From positions 1 through 64,000 of the forward strand of contig CAAELX010000041.1 in assembly GCA_900756925.1 (NCBI GenBank): a stretch of 64,000 nt of DNA, written 5' to 3'. The position numbers and the translations under genes were made by a program. The notes under the pieces are model-generated. The model was given only the letters and a program-made list of their open reading frames with translations, had not been told where the DNA came from and ran no database searches. This DNA is from an uncultured Roseburia sp. GTDB lineage: Bacteria > Bacillota > Clostridia > Lachnospirales > Lachnospiraceae. Below, piece after piece: positions 34,110-42,441 of the stretch (position 1 is the stretch's first letter; every line of letters starts with the position of its first letter).

Positions 34110-34179
34110 TTATAGCATTACACCTGCTATCTTTGTTAGCACAAATTCGACTTTTTGTATCAAAATTCCGACTTTTTAC
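34110..34179 (-). promoter_or_regulatory. Internal promoter with direct-repeat operator (GH35-like gene)
   Basis: Minus-strand extended -10 TGCTATAAT (TATAAT at 34110-34115) without a good -35. Upstream are two direct repeats, AAAAAGTCGAATTTG and AAAAAGTCGGAATTTTG, about 21 bases apart, with the nearer CG about 32 bases before the -10. AraC-type activators usually bind such pairs next to the -35. The promoter ahead of the transporter has the same geometry. Confidence 0.6.
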
Positions 34180-35699
34180 ACAAGTGTAATCTTATAGGCT
34201 GTCACACTCTCCGGAAGTGCTGTGAGTGAAACCTCTGTCACCTTTGCAGCCGGATCCACCGCAATTTCTTCCCACACAAGCTCGGAAGCTTCGCGGATCT
34301 TCTGTTCCTGTTCTTTCTTTAAGTATGCCGGAGATCCCATTGCTTCCCATGCCGCAAGCGGGTTGCAATGTGCCTCATCGATCACTGCCTTTTTCATAGC
34401 CTCAATCTGTCCGCCAAGCTGTAAGGTAATGTCCTCCGCCTGAATCTCCTTGCGCTCTAAATCATGATTGTATACAAGTACCATGATTTCTTTCTCTTTT
34501 TTCAGCGCTAGTACCTCTGCGGTTCTGTGGCTGCCCTCTGCATCAAGCCTTCTGTCCCCTGCCTCGTGAAGCAGTTCGAAAGCACGGTAAGATGGCTTCG
34601 GGATACCGTGATTTGTCTGGATACCGAACTCATTTTTGAATGGTCCAGGCTTCATGCCCATCTCCTCAAAAATATCGGATACCGTCCAGTAAGAGTAGCC
34701 TTCCACCAGTCCCTCATTGTATGCAAGTGTCTGCACAATAAAGGCGGCCTGATAGCTTGTATCGTACTCTTTCGAACCGTTCCACTCGGTATAATATAAG
34801 GGAAGGTCTCCTGCCTCCTCTTTCGCTTTCTTCGTCATCTGGAAAAGAATATCCCTCGGATTTGCATTCTCCTTCGGTGCCATGAACTTCGCCATCATCT
34901 CCTGCACCTGTTCCGGTGTCATGTTGGCAAGCATTTTCATGGTTTCTTCATCAACCGTTTTTCCCTTGGTTCCAGGTCCGTTCATTCCCATCGTGGAGAG
35001 CGGATCGTCACTTGGATAATGGTGAGTTGTGATAAAATCAAGCGGAACGTCATGCTCGGCACAATATGTCTTGAATTCCGGGATCCATGCATTGACGGAG
35101 GTTGCCGGTCCTCCGACTTTTAAGTTTTCATCGACAGACTTTAATGCCCTTGCCGTGTGTTCGTATAAGGTGAAATAGTCTTCCTGTGTTCCATCGAAGA
35201 AGAAGTTTAAGTTTGGCTCATTCCATACCTCGAACGGCCACTGTTCCACCTCCTCTTTGCCGTAGCGCTCGATCAGATGCTCTGCAAACTGACGGATTAC
35301 ATCGTCCCACTCGTCATAGTCCGCCGGTGGTGTCACATTCGCTTTGTAGTTAAAGCACAGCTGTGTTCCACTTGCAAGCGGGGTCGGCATGAATCCAATC
35401 TCTATGAATGGCTTCATTCCTGTCTCTAACAGGAAATCGTAGATACAGTCGATGTTGTAGAAGGACACAGTCTTTGGTCCTGGTCCGTTCATTGGGGAAA
35501 ATACAACGCTCATGTCATCGTCAAAGAGTCCGTGGCATCTGACATGTGTGAAACCGCAGTCTTTATGCGCATTGCGGATATGGTTTCTGACATCCTCCCG
35601 CAAAAGGGTGGCTGCATGGCAGCTTCCCACGCAGTACTCCCAGTAGTGTGGGTATGGTCTGCCTGTTTCTTCACAGTTGATTTTGTACGTGATACTCAT
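34176..35699 (-). CDS. Glycoside hydrolase family 39, beta-xylosidase-like
   Basis: A 507-residue retaining enzyme. It matches GH39 in the N-terminal WEYCVGSCHAATLLREDVR segment, HVRCHGLFDDDM (near residue 52), acid/base Glu in FEVWNEPNLNFFF (near 165), ITTHHYPSDD (near 230) and nucleophile Glu in LYYTEWNGS (near 310). The C-terminal beta domain has VLVYNHDLERKEI. GH39 includes beta-xylosidases and alpha-L-iduronidases, and the bacterial operon context favours xylosidase. It is cytoplasmic and follows the transporter by 44 bases. AGGAGG lies ten bases before the ATG. Confidence 0.88.
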   Translation of the reverse strand: MSITYKINCEETGRPYPHYWEYCVGSCHAATLLREDVRNHIRNAHKDCGFTHVRCHGLFDDDMSVVFSPMNGPGPKTVSFYNIDCIYDFLLETGMKPFIEIGFMPTPLASGTQLCFNYKANVTPPADYDEWDDVIRQFAEHLIERYGKEEVEQWPFEVWNEPNLNFFFDGTQEDYFTLYEHTARALKSVDENLKVGGPATSVNAWIPEFKTYCAEHDVPLDFITTHHYPSDDPLSTMGMNGPGTKGKTVDEETMKMLANMTPEQVQEMMAKFMAPKENANPRDILFQMTKKAKEEAGDLPLYYTEWNGSKEYDTSYQAAFIVQTLAYNEGLVEGYSYWTVSDIFEEMGMKPGPFKNEFGIQTNHGIPKPSYRAFELLHEAGDRRLDAEGSHRTAEVLALKKEKEIMVLVYNHDLERKEIQAEDITLQLGGQIEAMKKAVIDEAHCNPLAAWEAMGSPAYLKKEQEQKIREASELVWEEIAVDPAAKVTEVSLTALPESVTAYKITLV

Positions 35700-35743
35700 G
35701 TTTTGGGATCCTCCTGATTTTTTTATTTTTTGTAAATTCGGGT

Positions 35744-37135
35744 TTATTTTGCCTGGCGTTTTGCCTCAAGATCCGCCTTGATCTGTGGCAGCTCTTTGTC
35801 AAGCTTGTATGCAATGGCAAGAAGCAGCAGCACGATCATAAGGATCATCGGCACATAGTTGAACAATGCGATAATCGATGTATTTGCAGAAGCGCTCTGG
35901 ACTGCAAGGCTTCCGTCGTATCCTGCAAGTCCCATGATAAGACCTACCAGGGCAGATGCGATACCACTTCCTAACTTCGAGCAGAAGGAGTTGACAGAGC
36001 CAAGCATACCTTCTACACGGGTGCCGGTCTTCCACTCACCGTAATCCATCGTGTCGATTAAATAAATACTGATCATCATCGTTACAGGTAAAACAGCAAC
36101 ACCACCAATTAAGGATCCAACTGTTAATGTGGCAAGGTTCGTTCCTCCGATGATACGGATTCCATATCCGATTACGCCAAGGACTGCTCCTATTTTTAAA
36201 ATAGTAACTGTACCGAATTTTCTGGTCAGTACCGGGAATACGATCATGACTAACGGTGTGATCATACTGCTCATAGAGACTAAAGTTGCAAGCCCGATAT
36301 TTCCCATAATATATTTAAAATAGTAAGTACTCACTGCACTTCCGATATTCATTGCCAGCTGGACAACAAATGTCATTCCTGCAAGAATCCAGATATATTT
36401 ATTCTTCATAATGCAGCTTAATCCCGTTTTTAACGGAACTGTCTGCTCTGCCTCTCCTGTTTTTGCCGGTTCTGTATGTACAACTTCTTTTACAAATGCA
36501 AAACGAAGCATTCCGATAATTGCCATCGGGATTCCGATTGTTGCTGCGATCACCGTCCACCCTATTTTTGTAGAGCCAATTCCAGCAATCAACTGTGGAA
36601 GGAGCATGGAGAACCCAATGCTGAATAACATAATTATTCCACCGTTGAAGGACATAACGGAAACTCTGTTTTTCTCACTTCTGACGCTTCTTGCAAGGTA
36701 TACGGCATCACCACCATTTAAGAATGTTGCACAGATAGAGTTGATCAACGTATACATAATAAAAATGAAGACTGCTTTACCGGTTGTCCCAAAATTTGGT
36801 GTGGTAAACATCAAAATCGTTAATAACCACACAAATACGATACAGATCTCATAAGGTCTTGCCTTACCAAATCTGGTGTTGGTTTTGTCAATGACGAATC
36901 CGACTACAAGGTCTGTCACACCATCGAACAATTTGGATGCTAACAGTAAAGTGCCGACTAAAGTTGCCTTCATGCCAAGCATATCGGTGCAGTAATAAGT
37001 CAGCTGCATGATTAAAATTACATTTAGAGCAAGGGATAATCCTCTTGATGTCCATGCCCATTTAAAATATTTTGGCAGAACTTCATTCTCTGCAGTTGTT
37101 GCAGGATCTGCCCAGTTTGGTTTTACTTTTGCCAT
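35744..37135 (-). CDS. GPH-family sugar cation symporter
   Basis: Glycoside-pentoside-hexuronide:cation symporter of the MFS superfamily, likely importing the oligosaccharide cut by the downstream enzymes. The 463-residue protein has twelve predicted helices and the family motif DGVTDLVVGFVIDKTNTRFGKARPYE (near residue 67, named here only by its DGVTD and RFGKARP ends). A second landmark is GEWKTGTRVEGMLGS near 345. The ATG at 37135 follows AGGAG with a seven-base gap. It is the first gene of the operon, divergent from the AraC regulator. Confidence 0.92.
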   Translation of the reverse strand: MAKVKPNWADPATTAENEVLPKYFKWAWTSRGLSLALNVILIMQLTYYCTDMLGMKATLVGTLLLASKLFDGVTDLVVGFVIDKTNTRFGKARPYEICIVFVWLLTILMFTTPNFGTTGKAVFIFIMYTLINSICATFLNGGDAVYLARSVRSEKNRVSVMSFNGGIIMLFSIGFSMLLPQLIAGIGSTKIGWTVIAATIGIPMAIIGMLRFAFVKEVVHTEPAKTGEAEQTVPLKTGLSCIMKNKYIWILAGMTFVVQLAMNIGSAVSTYYFKYIMGNIGLATLVSMSSMITPLVMIVFPVLTRKFGTVTILKIGAVLGVIGYGIRIIGGTNLATLTVGSLIGGVAVLPVTMMISIYLIDTMDYGEWKTGTRVEGMLGSVNSFCSKLGSGIASALVGLIMGLAGYDGSLAVQSASANTSIIALFNYVPMILMIVLLLLAIAYKLDKELPQIKADLEAKRQAK

Positions 37136-37207
37136 TTTCAATCTCCTCTTTTCTTTTTCCTTCTTCCGCCAGAAACAATTTTTCAAATACTGTCTCTGTC
37201 TTTGCTT

Positions 37208-37273
37208 ATTATAACAGCTTCTTTCTGTCTATTATTTCATTTAATCGTTTTTTCTTTTGTTTTTTCGTTTTTT
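37208..37273 (-). promoter_or_regulatory. Operon promoter with direct-repeat operator (transporter)
   Basis: Minus-strand TATAAT (37208-37213) without a recognisable -35. Upstream are AAAAAACGATTAAATG and AAAAAACGAAAAAACAAAAG, direct repeats 20 bases apart, with the nearer CG about 32 bases before the -10. This geometry matches the promoter at 34110-34179 and suggests activation by the adjacent AraC protein. Confidence 0.6.
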
Positions 37274-37319
37274 ATGATAGAATACGATAGAAAATATAGA
37301 AGAAAAGAGGACGAAAACA

Positions 37320-38576
37320 ATGGCTGAACGAACTACTGCACTTTCTGAAAAAAGAGCTCATCTGGATTTTCTGTGTGAATCCCTGCATATGGCAACAGGA
37401 CTTTCTGTTTTTCTTTTTGATGAACATCTTACCTGTATTTTTTGTCTCTCCAAATGGGAAGCACAAATAAAAAATTTTTTCTTTTTAAATTGTCCGAATG
37501 ATCTGAACATAATTATGCACCGTGACAATACTCCCCCATTCTATTATTGTGATTCCCTGCATTTAAGCTGGATTGTACTTCCTGTTTCCTGCTATCGCGC
37601 TTTTTATGTTCTCGGTCCTTCCTTTGAAACAGAAATCACCCCCTCTTTTTTTCAGAAAAAAATGGAATTTCAGAAAATGTCTGTTTCTTCACAAATTCAA
37701 TTTTTGCATATGAGTAAAGATATTCCGGTCATTCCGAATACTCAGATGTTCCGGTATGCTTCCATGCTTTACTATGCACTTTATGGGCAGTTATTAAATT
37801 TACATACTATTCTTCTCTCACCTGACACCAAAAGCTCTCTTTCCAAGCAGCCATTGACACCTCCTATTACTGCCGAAAAAATAGCGCATGGGATTCCGCA
37901 ATCCCATGGTTCGAGAGTTTTGGAAAAAATAATGCTACAACGTGTAAAAACCGGAGATCTTTCTGCCTTTTCCAATCATACAGCCCACTTTTTATCTGAT
38001 ACAATTGTCGGAACGATGGCTGTTAATGATCCTCTCAGGCAGGCAAAAAATACGATTATTGCACAGGTCACTCTCGTTACGAGAGCAGCTGTTGATGGCG
38101 GAATGGATGCAGAGGCTGCTTTTTCCCTGAGTGATTACTTTATCCAACAGATTGAAGTTTGCGCAACATCCGATGAAGTATATGCTATCTCCAGTGAAAT
38201 GTATCAGACCTTTGTCCAGAAAGTCCATGATGCCAGAACCGCTCACTTTACACCGCTCACCGCTTTTATGTGTACCTATATTGACAAGCATCTTTTTGAA
38301 AAAATATCCTTGGACTCCCTCGCCGATGATCTCGGCTACGACACGTATTATCTGACCACGATTTTCCGGAAGGATACCGGCTGCACGATCAAGCAGTATA
38401 TTTTAGAAAAAAAAGTAGCTCATGCAAAGATTATGCTTGCATCAACTTTGCTGGATGTGCAGGAAATCAGCGACCGGCTTGCATTTACGTCCGCCTCTTA
38501 TTTCTGCACACAGTTTAAAAAAATTGTCGGGGAATCTCCGCTTTCTTATCGGAAAAATCGAAATAATAGAATATAG
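37320..38576 (+). CDS. AraC family transcriptional regulator
   Basis: Likely activator of the divergent carbohydrate operon. The 418-residue protein has a C-terminal pair of helix-turn-helix motifs (about residues 318-415: LDSLADDLGYDTYYLTTIFRK and VQEISDRLAFTSASYFCTQFKK, cited by position), the usual AraC/XylS signature ending in PLSYRK. The first about 170 residues form an unusual ligand or sensor domain rich in Phe and Cys, and a helical linker spans 190-310. GAGGA lies eight bases before the ATG. The sugar signal is unknown. A hairpin after the gene may end transcription. Confidence 0.9.
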   Translation: MAERTTALSEKRAHLDFLCESLHMATGLSVFLFDEHLTCIFCLSKWEAQIKNFFFLNCPNDLNIIMHRDNTPPFYYCDSLHLSWIVLPVSCYRAFYVLGPSFETEITPSFFQKKMEFQKMSVSSQIQFLHMSKDIPVIPNTQMFRYASMLYYALYGQLLNLHTILLSPDTKSSLSKQPLTPPITAEKIAHGIPQSHGSRVLEKIMLQRVKTGDLSAFSNHTAHFLSDTIVGTMAVNDPLRQAKNTIIAQVTLVTRAAVDGGMDAEAAFSLSDYFIQQIEVCATSDEVYAISSEMYQTFVQKVHDARTAHFTPLTAFMCTYIDKHLFEKISLDSLADDLGYDTYYLTTIFRKDTGCTIKQYILEKKVAHAKIMLASTLLDVQEISDRLAFTSASYFCTQFKKIVGESPLSYRKNRNNRI

Positions 38577-38580
38577 GAAA

Positions 38581-38601
38581 GGGACGCAAAATTTGCGTCC
38601 C
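38581..38601. terminator. Hairpin after the AraC gene
   Basis: GGGACGC/GCGTCCC with an AAAATTT centre that can extend the stem. The T-run is weak on the plus side (CTCTTATT). It lies between convergent genes. Confidence 0.5.
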
Positions 38602-38634
38602 CCTCTTATTCTGTGGTAATGTCTGCCATCTTTA

Positions 38635-39039
38635 TTATTTCAGCAAATAATTTTTTACTAAATCCACAACTTCTTCTGCCACCTCAATCTGCTCTGCCGC
38701 ATCATCCCTACTGGCTATATAAAAAGTGTCATAATCACTTTTATGTCTTATTATCTCAAGTCTGGAAATATTACGTCCTATGTTCCTTGGGAAAATTTCC
38801 GTATGAACATAATTTTTATTGAAATAACTAAGTGTATCTTTATGCTTTTTAAAAGCAATCGGCTCCTTAGCAAGCACCGCATCTATTGCATGAAAGCATG
38901 AATAATATACCCGATTATTTGCCGCCTTATATTTGCCTGCTTCTAACAAAATTTTAGCTGTCTCCAGATCATCCTTGGCCTGTTCAAATTTGTATCGTGC
39001 CACATCTTCAAATGTACCTTCTGAATATAATTCGCTCAA
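38635..39039 (-). CDS. HEPN-domain toxin (HepT-like)
   Basis: All-helical HEPN protein, probably the ribonuclease toxin of a HepT/MntA module. The core pattern NNRVYYSCFHA (Arg and His of the HEPN active site) is present, as is the usual ARYKFEQAKDDLETAKILL helix at the start. I chose the TTG at 39039 because it shares the bases TTGA with the stop of the upstream MNT gene and has GGGG about seven bases ahead. A further TTG at 39093 would overlap that gene by 58 bases. Without tests, toxin activity is inferred from family. Confidence 0.82.
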   Translation of the reverse strand: MSELYSEGTFEDVARYKFEQAKDDLETAKILLEAGKYKAANNRVYYSCFHAIDAVLAKEPIAFKKHKDTLSYFNKNYVHTEIFPRNIGRNISRLEIIRHKSDYDTFYIASRDDAAEQIEVAEEVVDLVKNYLLK

Positions 39040-39365
39040 ATAATTACCCCATCTTTCTCTACATTTCGATAAAACATATCCGCTTTCTTCCAATAATCAA
39101 AATGTGCCTTACTCTGTACTACCGGCATAATATCTGTCCCATATTCATCATTAAAATCATATGTGACGTCACAAATTTTCTTTTCCAAGGGACTGACCCC
39201 CTCTCTATCTGTATCAACAAGAATCATTACATCAATATCCGAATCCGGTCTAAAATCGCCACGTGCATAAGAACCATACAAAATCACTTTTTTCACTCTA
39301 TAATCTGTAGCATTTTCTAATTCCCCTCTGTATGCTTTCAATAACTCTTCTATTTTCTTTGGCAT
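39036..39365 (-). CDS. MNT-type nucleotidyltransferase antitoxin (MntA-like)
   Basis: A 109-residue minimal nucleotidyltransferase. The motif GSYARGDFRPDSDIDVMILV (near residues 31-50) has the GS...DxD arrangement with both metal-binding Asp, and a third acid is likely in TDIMPVV. Family knowledge: MntA antitoxins neutralise HEPN toxins by adding AMP to a Tyr near the HEPN active site. Here the antitoxin gene comes first and overlaps the toxin gene by four bases. The small operon is flanked by unrelated genes, as expected for a mobile defence or stabilisation module. Confidence 0.85.
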   Translation of the reverse strand: MPKKIEELLKAYRGELENATDYRVKKVILYGSYARGDFRPDSDIDVMILVDTDREGVSPLEKKICDVTYDFNDEYGTDIMPVVQSKAHFDYWKKADMFYRNVEKDGVII

Positions 39366-39558
39366 ATGTGCGACACCTTCTTTCTCAATTTTATAAGATT
39401 CATTTTATCATACTTCTATTTTCTCTTCCAGCCTTAATTCCATACACTTTCCTAAGAAATTATAACGTACCCTTTTACAATCCTTATCAAGCAGGAAAAG
39501 CTGTTGCTTACGCTTCCGTCATCCAATCCCGCACCATCGCAGGATCGATGTTCTCGAA

Positions 39559-40677
39559 TCAGCGCTCTGTGGATTCTAAACTCCGGTTCTGTACAGCGGC
39601 AGCTTTATTCCAGACCACGACAAGCAGACTTACCACCAGCAGAAAATAGAAGTTCAGTCCCCGGCTCACTAACATCGACGGGATCAGATAGCTCTGTGAA
39701 AATACGGAGGCGAACACCGACCGGTACATGAACTCTGTGATTCCCTGCGCCCCCGGAAGCGGCAGCATATCCACTGCGATGTATACAGACGCCTGCAAAA
39801 TCATAACTTCCCATACCGATGTACCGCTCTCTCCAAAACCTCTGTACACCATATAAGTCAGCAAAAACACACTGCAGCGCTGAAGAAAGGTCACTGCGAT
39901 CAATACCAAAAGTTTCCCCGGCTGTCCTTTCAGCCAGTCTACTGCCCTTTTATAATTTCCGGTGAACTCCCTTACTTTTTCCATGCGGGTTTCCGATTCC
40001 TTCCAGAACCCAATGCAGATCATTTTCTTTTCAAACCACGATGCAGCGCGCACCATCCAGCGGGGAAAGAGCATGGCTGCAAGCACAACCGCTATAACCA
40101 CGATATTTAACAGCAGTCCGACCAGATATAACGAAAAATAATTTTCCAATGCCAGATGCAGGGGTCTTCCACAGAAAATCAAAAGTCCACACCCAATCCA
40201 GACGAGGACAAGCTTATAAAGCACCGCAACTGTCATTAACACCACTGTGCTGTCTGCCCCTTTATTTCCATCCTTATTCATATAATAAAGCTGCACCGGC
40301 TGTCCGCCTGTTGCGGACGGTGTAATGCCGGAATAGAAAAATCCGAGAAAAGAATACTGGATACAGCGGAACAGGGAGCTTCCTTTGCTTTTCGATTTTC
40401 CTGCCCCATCGGCTGCCTGCATTGCATGCAACAGATACCAGATCATACTTCCCTCCGCACACACAAAAAAGAGTGCCAGTCCCGCCGCTGCGACCAGATA
40501 CGGTACTGACATATGTTTTACCGCCTGTACGATTTCTCCCAGATTCTGTCCTCTAAGCAGCGTGTAGAATGTCAGGAACATAATTCCCAAAAAAAGCACT
40601 GCTTCGCCCGCTTTTTTCCTGTTTAATTTCCATTTTTTTGTTTCCATTCGTCTCTCAATCCCTTTTCTTAGCCTCAT
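39559..40677 (-). CDS. Flippase-like integral membrane protein (LPG synthase TM/UPF0104 family)
   Basis: A 372-residue membrane protein with about eight helices. It has the features of the YbhN/AglD/MprF N-terminal family: FLGFFYSGITPSATGGQPVQLYYM (near residue 110, marker GITPSATGGQP) and DMLPLPGAQGITEFMYRS (near 310, marker PLPGAQG). These proteins are thought to move lipid-linked molecules. The start ATG at 40677 overlaps the stop of the upstream gene as ATGA. A later ATG at 40647 with AAGGGA upstream is an alternative. It is the last gene of a GT2, papain-like, flippase-like trio. Confidence 0.82.
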   Translation of the reverse strand: MRLRKGIERRMETKKWKLNRKKAGEAVLFLGIMFLTFYTLLRGQNLGEIVQAVKHMSVPYLVAAAGLALFFVCAEGSMIWYLLHAMQAADGAGKSKSKGSSLFRCIQYSFLGFFYSGITPSATGGQPVQLYYMNKDGNKGADSTVVLMTVAVLYKLVLVWIGCGLLIFCGRPLHLALENYFSLYLVGLLLNIVVIAVVLAAMLFPRWMVRAASWFEKKMICIGFWKESETRMEKVREFTGNYKRAVDWLKGQPGKLLVLIAVTFLQRCSVFLLTYMVYRGFGESGTSVWEVMILQASVYIAVDMLPLPGAQGITEFMYRSVFASVFSQSYLIPSMLVSRGLNFYFLLVVSLLVVVWNKAAAVQNRSLESTER

Positions 40678-41246
40678 GCAACAGCCGTCTCCCGCCGATT
40701 CACTCCGGCTGGCAGTTCGGTTATCTCCACAAGCTCCTTAAGGCTCCCCTCAAAGATCTTCTCCTGCCCGAATTTTTCCATGAAATCCCGCGGTGTCACC
40801 AGGGAAAAATGTTTTTTCCACCGACAGACTCCGTAATCCTCTAACACCCTTGCCACATAAGAAGAACAGGTATAATGGTTTTCCTGATAAAACGGTTTGT
40901 TCCACAGAATAAAAGGTAAGCCGGCAACCGCATAATGATAGTGGAACCGCTCTTCCATCGCCAGATGAAGCTCCTGTCTGATCGCCTCCTTCTGTGCCTG
41001 CGTGCACTCGATGCTGCACACCATATAATCTGCGGTTGGGAACACGCTTAAAATTTTTCTCTTGTCTTCTTTTTCAAATCCTGCCAGAAGCGGAACCGCC
41101 GGATTCCGCCGTCCGACACTGTACGCTTCTTCCAGTTCCGGATCCATGGATAACACGACATGAATATATTTCTGTTCGATCACACGTCTGATGATCCCTG
41201 CAAAAAATCCCGGTGTATCCACAAATGCAATATAAATCTGTGCCAT
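40674..41246 (-). CDS. Permuted papain-fold (NlpC/P60 or YiiX-like) protein
   Basis: A 190-residue cytoplasmic or membrane-associated protein of unknown role. The likely catalytic pair is His in KYIHVVLSMD (near residue 32) and Cys in HYTCSSYVARVLEDYG (near 127), the order seen in circularly permuted NlpC/P60-type proteins, some of which hydrolyse or transfer acyl groups. No signal peptide. I used the ATG at 41246 (MAQIYIAFVDTPG), since the extra 11 codons are Lys/Arg-rich and unlike the family. It sits between a glycosyltransferase and a lipid flippase-like protein, which points to envelope lipid or glycolipid work. Confidence 0.6.
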   Translation of the reverse strand: MAQIYIAFVDTPGFFAGIIRRVIEQKYIHVVLSMDPELEEAYSVGRRNPAVPLLAGFEKEDKRKILSVFPTADYMVCSIECTQAQKEAIRQELHLAMEERFHYHYAVAGLPFILWNKPFYQENHYTCSSYVARVLEDYGVCRWKKHFSLVTPRDFMEKFGQEKIFEGSLKELVEITELPAGVNRRETAVA

Positions 41247-41288
41247 AATCTTTTTCGCCCTCTCTTTCGTCTCTCCCAAATGTCCCCT

Positions 41289-42317
41289 TTACTGGAACTG
41301 ATAAATTCTTCTTGCCATCCGGTAACCGCCAACCGTCAGTTTCCCGCCAATTTTTCCCGGCAGATAAGTAAAACCGCTCAGTGTCGTGCAGCGCAGCCTG
41401 TAATAAAGCCCCTTGTCGTAGTCCTTCATGTGCTCCCACATCACTCTCCGCTTTTCCCACGCCTCTTTTGTCTCGATCAGAAGCAGATGAATGGAAGAAA
41501 TGGACAGCATGATTGAAATATTGCGCATCATATAGACTGCCAGCTTCGGATACATCCGCTTTACCTCATGTAAGTCCACACTTTTTGCCACAAGCTCCGT
41601 CACCTTAATCTGCTGGTCAATCCGCTTCATCAGCACCTTCTCATTGACGGACTGGTCATCCCTGCCAAGATAATAGTGATACAGATCAAGATCCATGTAA
41701 TAGAGTGTCTTCGCATAAGGGAGCGGTTGATAGGAAAACAGGTTGTCCACATAGAACGTATGCTCCGGCAATTTTACCCCAGATTCCCGCAGCACCTGTG
41801 TGCGGAACATTAACGCATGCATAATCAGGTACTGGGATGGGCGGAAATGTCCGATCTCATTCCAGCCACAGACTTTCTCCACCGGGAAAATATTTTCATA
41901 ATTCATCGGTTTCTGAATCCCTTCATCCAGATGGTCGTATACATAATTGCAGATGAAAAGATCCGGACACGCACTCTCTCCATCCTCTGCGAAATGCCTG
42001 ATCCGGTCTAAAAGCGCCAGACAGGCATTCTGATTTAGCCAGTCATCCGAATCCACAACTTTATAATAAATTCCCTGTGCCAGTTCCAGCCCTTTATTGA
42101 CGCCGGAGCCATGCCCGCCGTTTGGCTTGTGCACTGCTTTTACGATATTCGGATATAACATCTCATACTCATCCGCGATTGCTCCGGTCTTATCTGTCGA
42201 TCCGTCATCAATGATCAGGATCTCCACATCTTCACCGCCGACAAGCAGGGAATCGATACATCGTCTCATATAACTTTCTGAATTGTAACTTGGAACTGTA
42301 AAGGTAATATATTTCAT
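41289..42317 (-). CDS. Family 2 glycosyltransferase
   Basis: Inverting GT-A glycosyltransferase, 342 residues. The N-terminal third has the nucleotide-sugar site: TVPSYNSESYMRRCIDSLL, IIDDGSTDKTG and the metal-binding DxD as VVDSDDWLN (near residue 95). The C-terminal part is helical and includes a hydrophobic stretch (MRNISIMLSIS) that may touch the membrane. The ribosome binding site GGAGGA lies in the 3' arm of a strong hairpin directly before the start, so translation is likely controlled by that structure. It is the first gene of the three-gene envelope unit. Confidence 0.88.
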   Translation of the reverse strand: MKYITFTVPSYNSESYMRRCIDSLLVGGEDVEILIIDDGSTDKTGAIADEYEMLYPNIVKAVHKPNGGHGSGVNKGLELAQGIYYKVVDSDDWLNQNACLALLDRIRHFAEDGESACPDLFICNYVYDHLDEGIQKPMNYENIFPVEKVCGWNEIGHFRPSQYLIMHALMFRTQVLRESGVKLPEHTFYVDNLFSYQPLPYAKTLYYMDLDLYHYYLGRDDQSVNEKVLMKRIDQQIKVTELVAKSVDLHEVKRMYPKLAVYMMRNISIMLSISSIHLLLIETKEAWEKRRVMWEHMKDYDKGLYYRLRCTTLSGFTYLPGKIGGKLTVGGYRMARRIYQFQ

Positions 42318-42370
42318 AAAAAAATCCTCCGCTTACTCTGTCTTATCTACCTACAGAGTATAGCGGAGGA
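42318..42370 (-). terminator. Terminator-like hairpin that contains the GT2 ribosome binding site
   Basis: On the minus strand TCCTCCGCT/AGCGGAGGA plus ACTCTGT/ACAGAGT form a stem of about 16 bp with a two-base bulge, followed by seven T that run straight into the ATG at 42317. The GGAGGA in the second arm is the only ribosome binding site for the GT2 gene. The element can therefore end pepP transcription or, if read through, block translation of GT2. Confidence 0.75.
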
Positions 42371-42386
42371 ATCTTAATATCCTCAG

Positions 42387-42419
42387 CAGGAAATCTAAAG
42401 AAAAGCAAAAGATTTCCTG
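42387..42419 (-). other. Second hairpin after pepP
   Basis: CAGGAAATCT/AGATTTCCTG (42387-42396, 42410-42419) with a 13-base loop and no T-run on the minus strand. It lies between the pepP stop and the terminator-like hairpin and may be part of the same regulatory region. Confidence 0.5.
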
Positions 42420-42441
42420 TCAGCTTTGTTAAATTTGTTTT

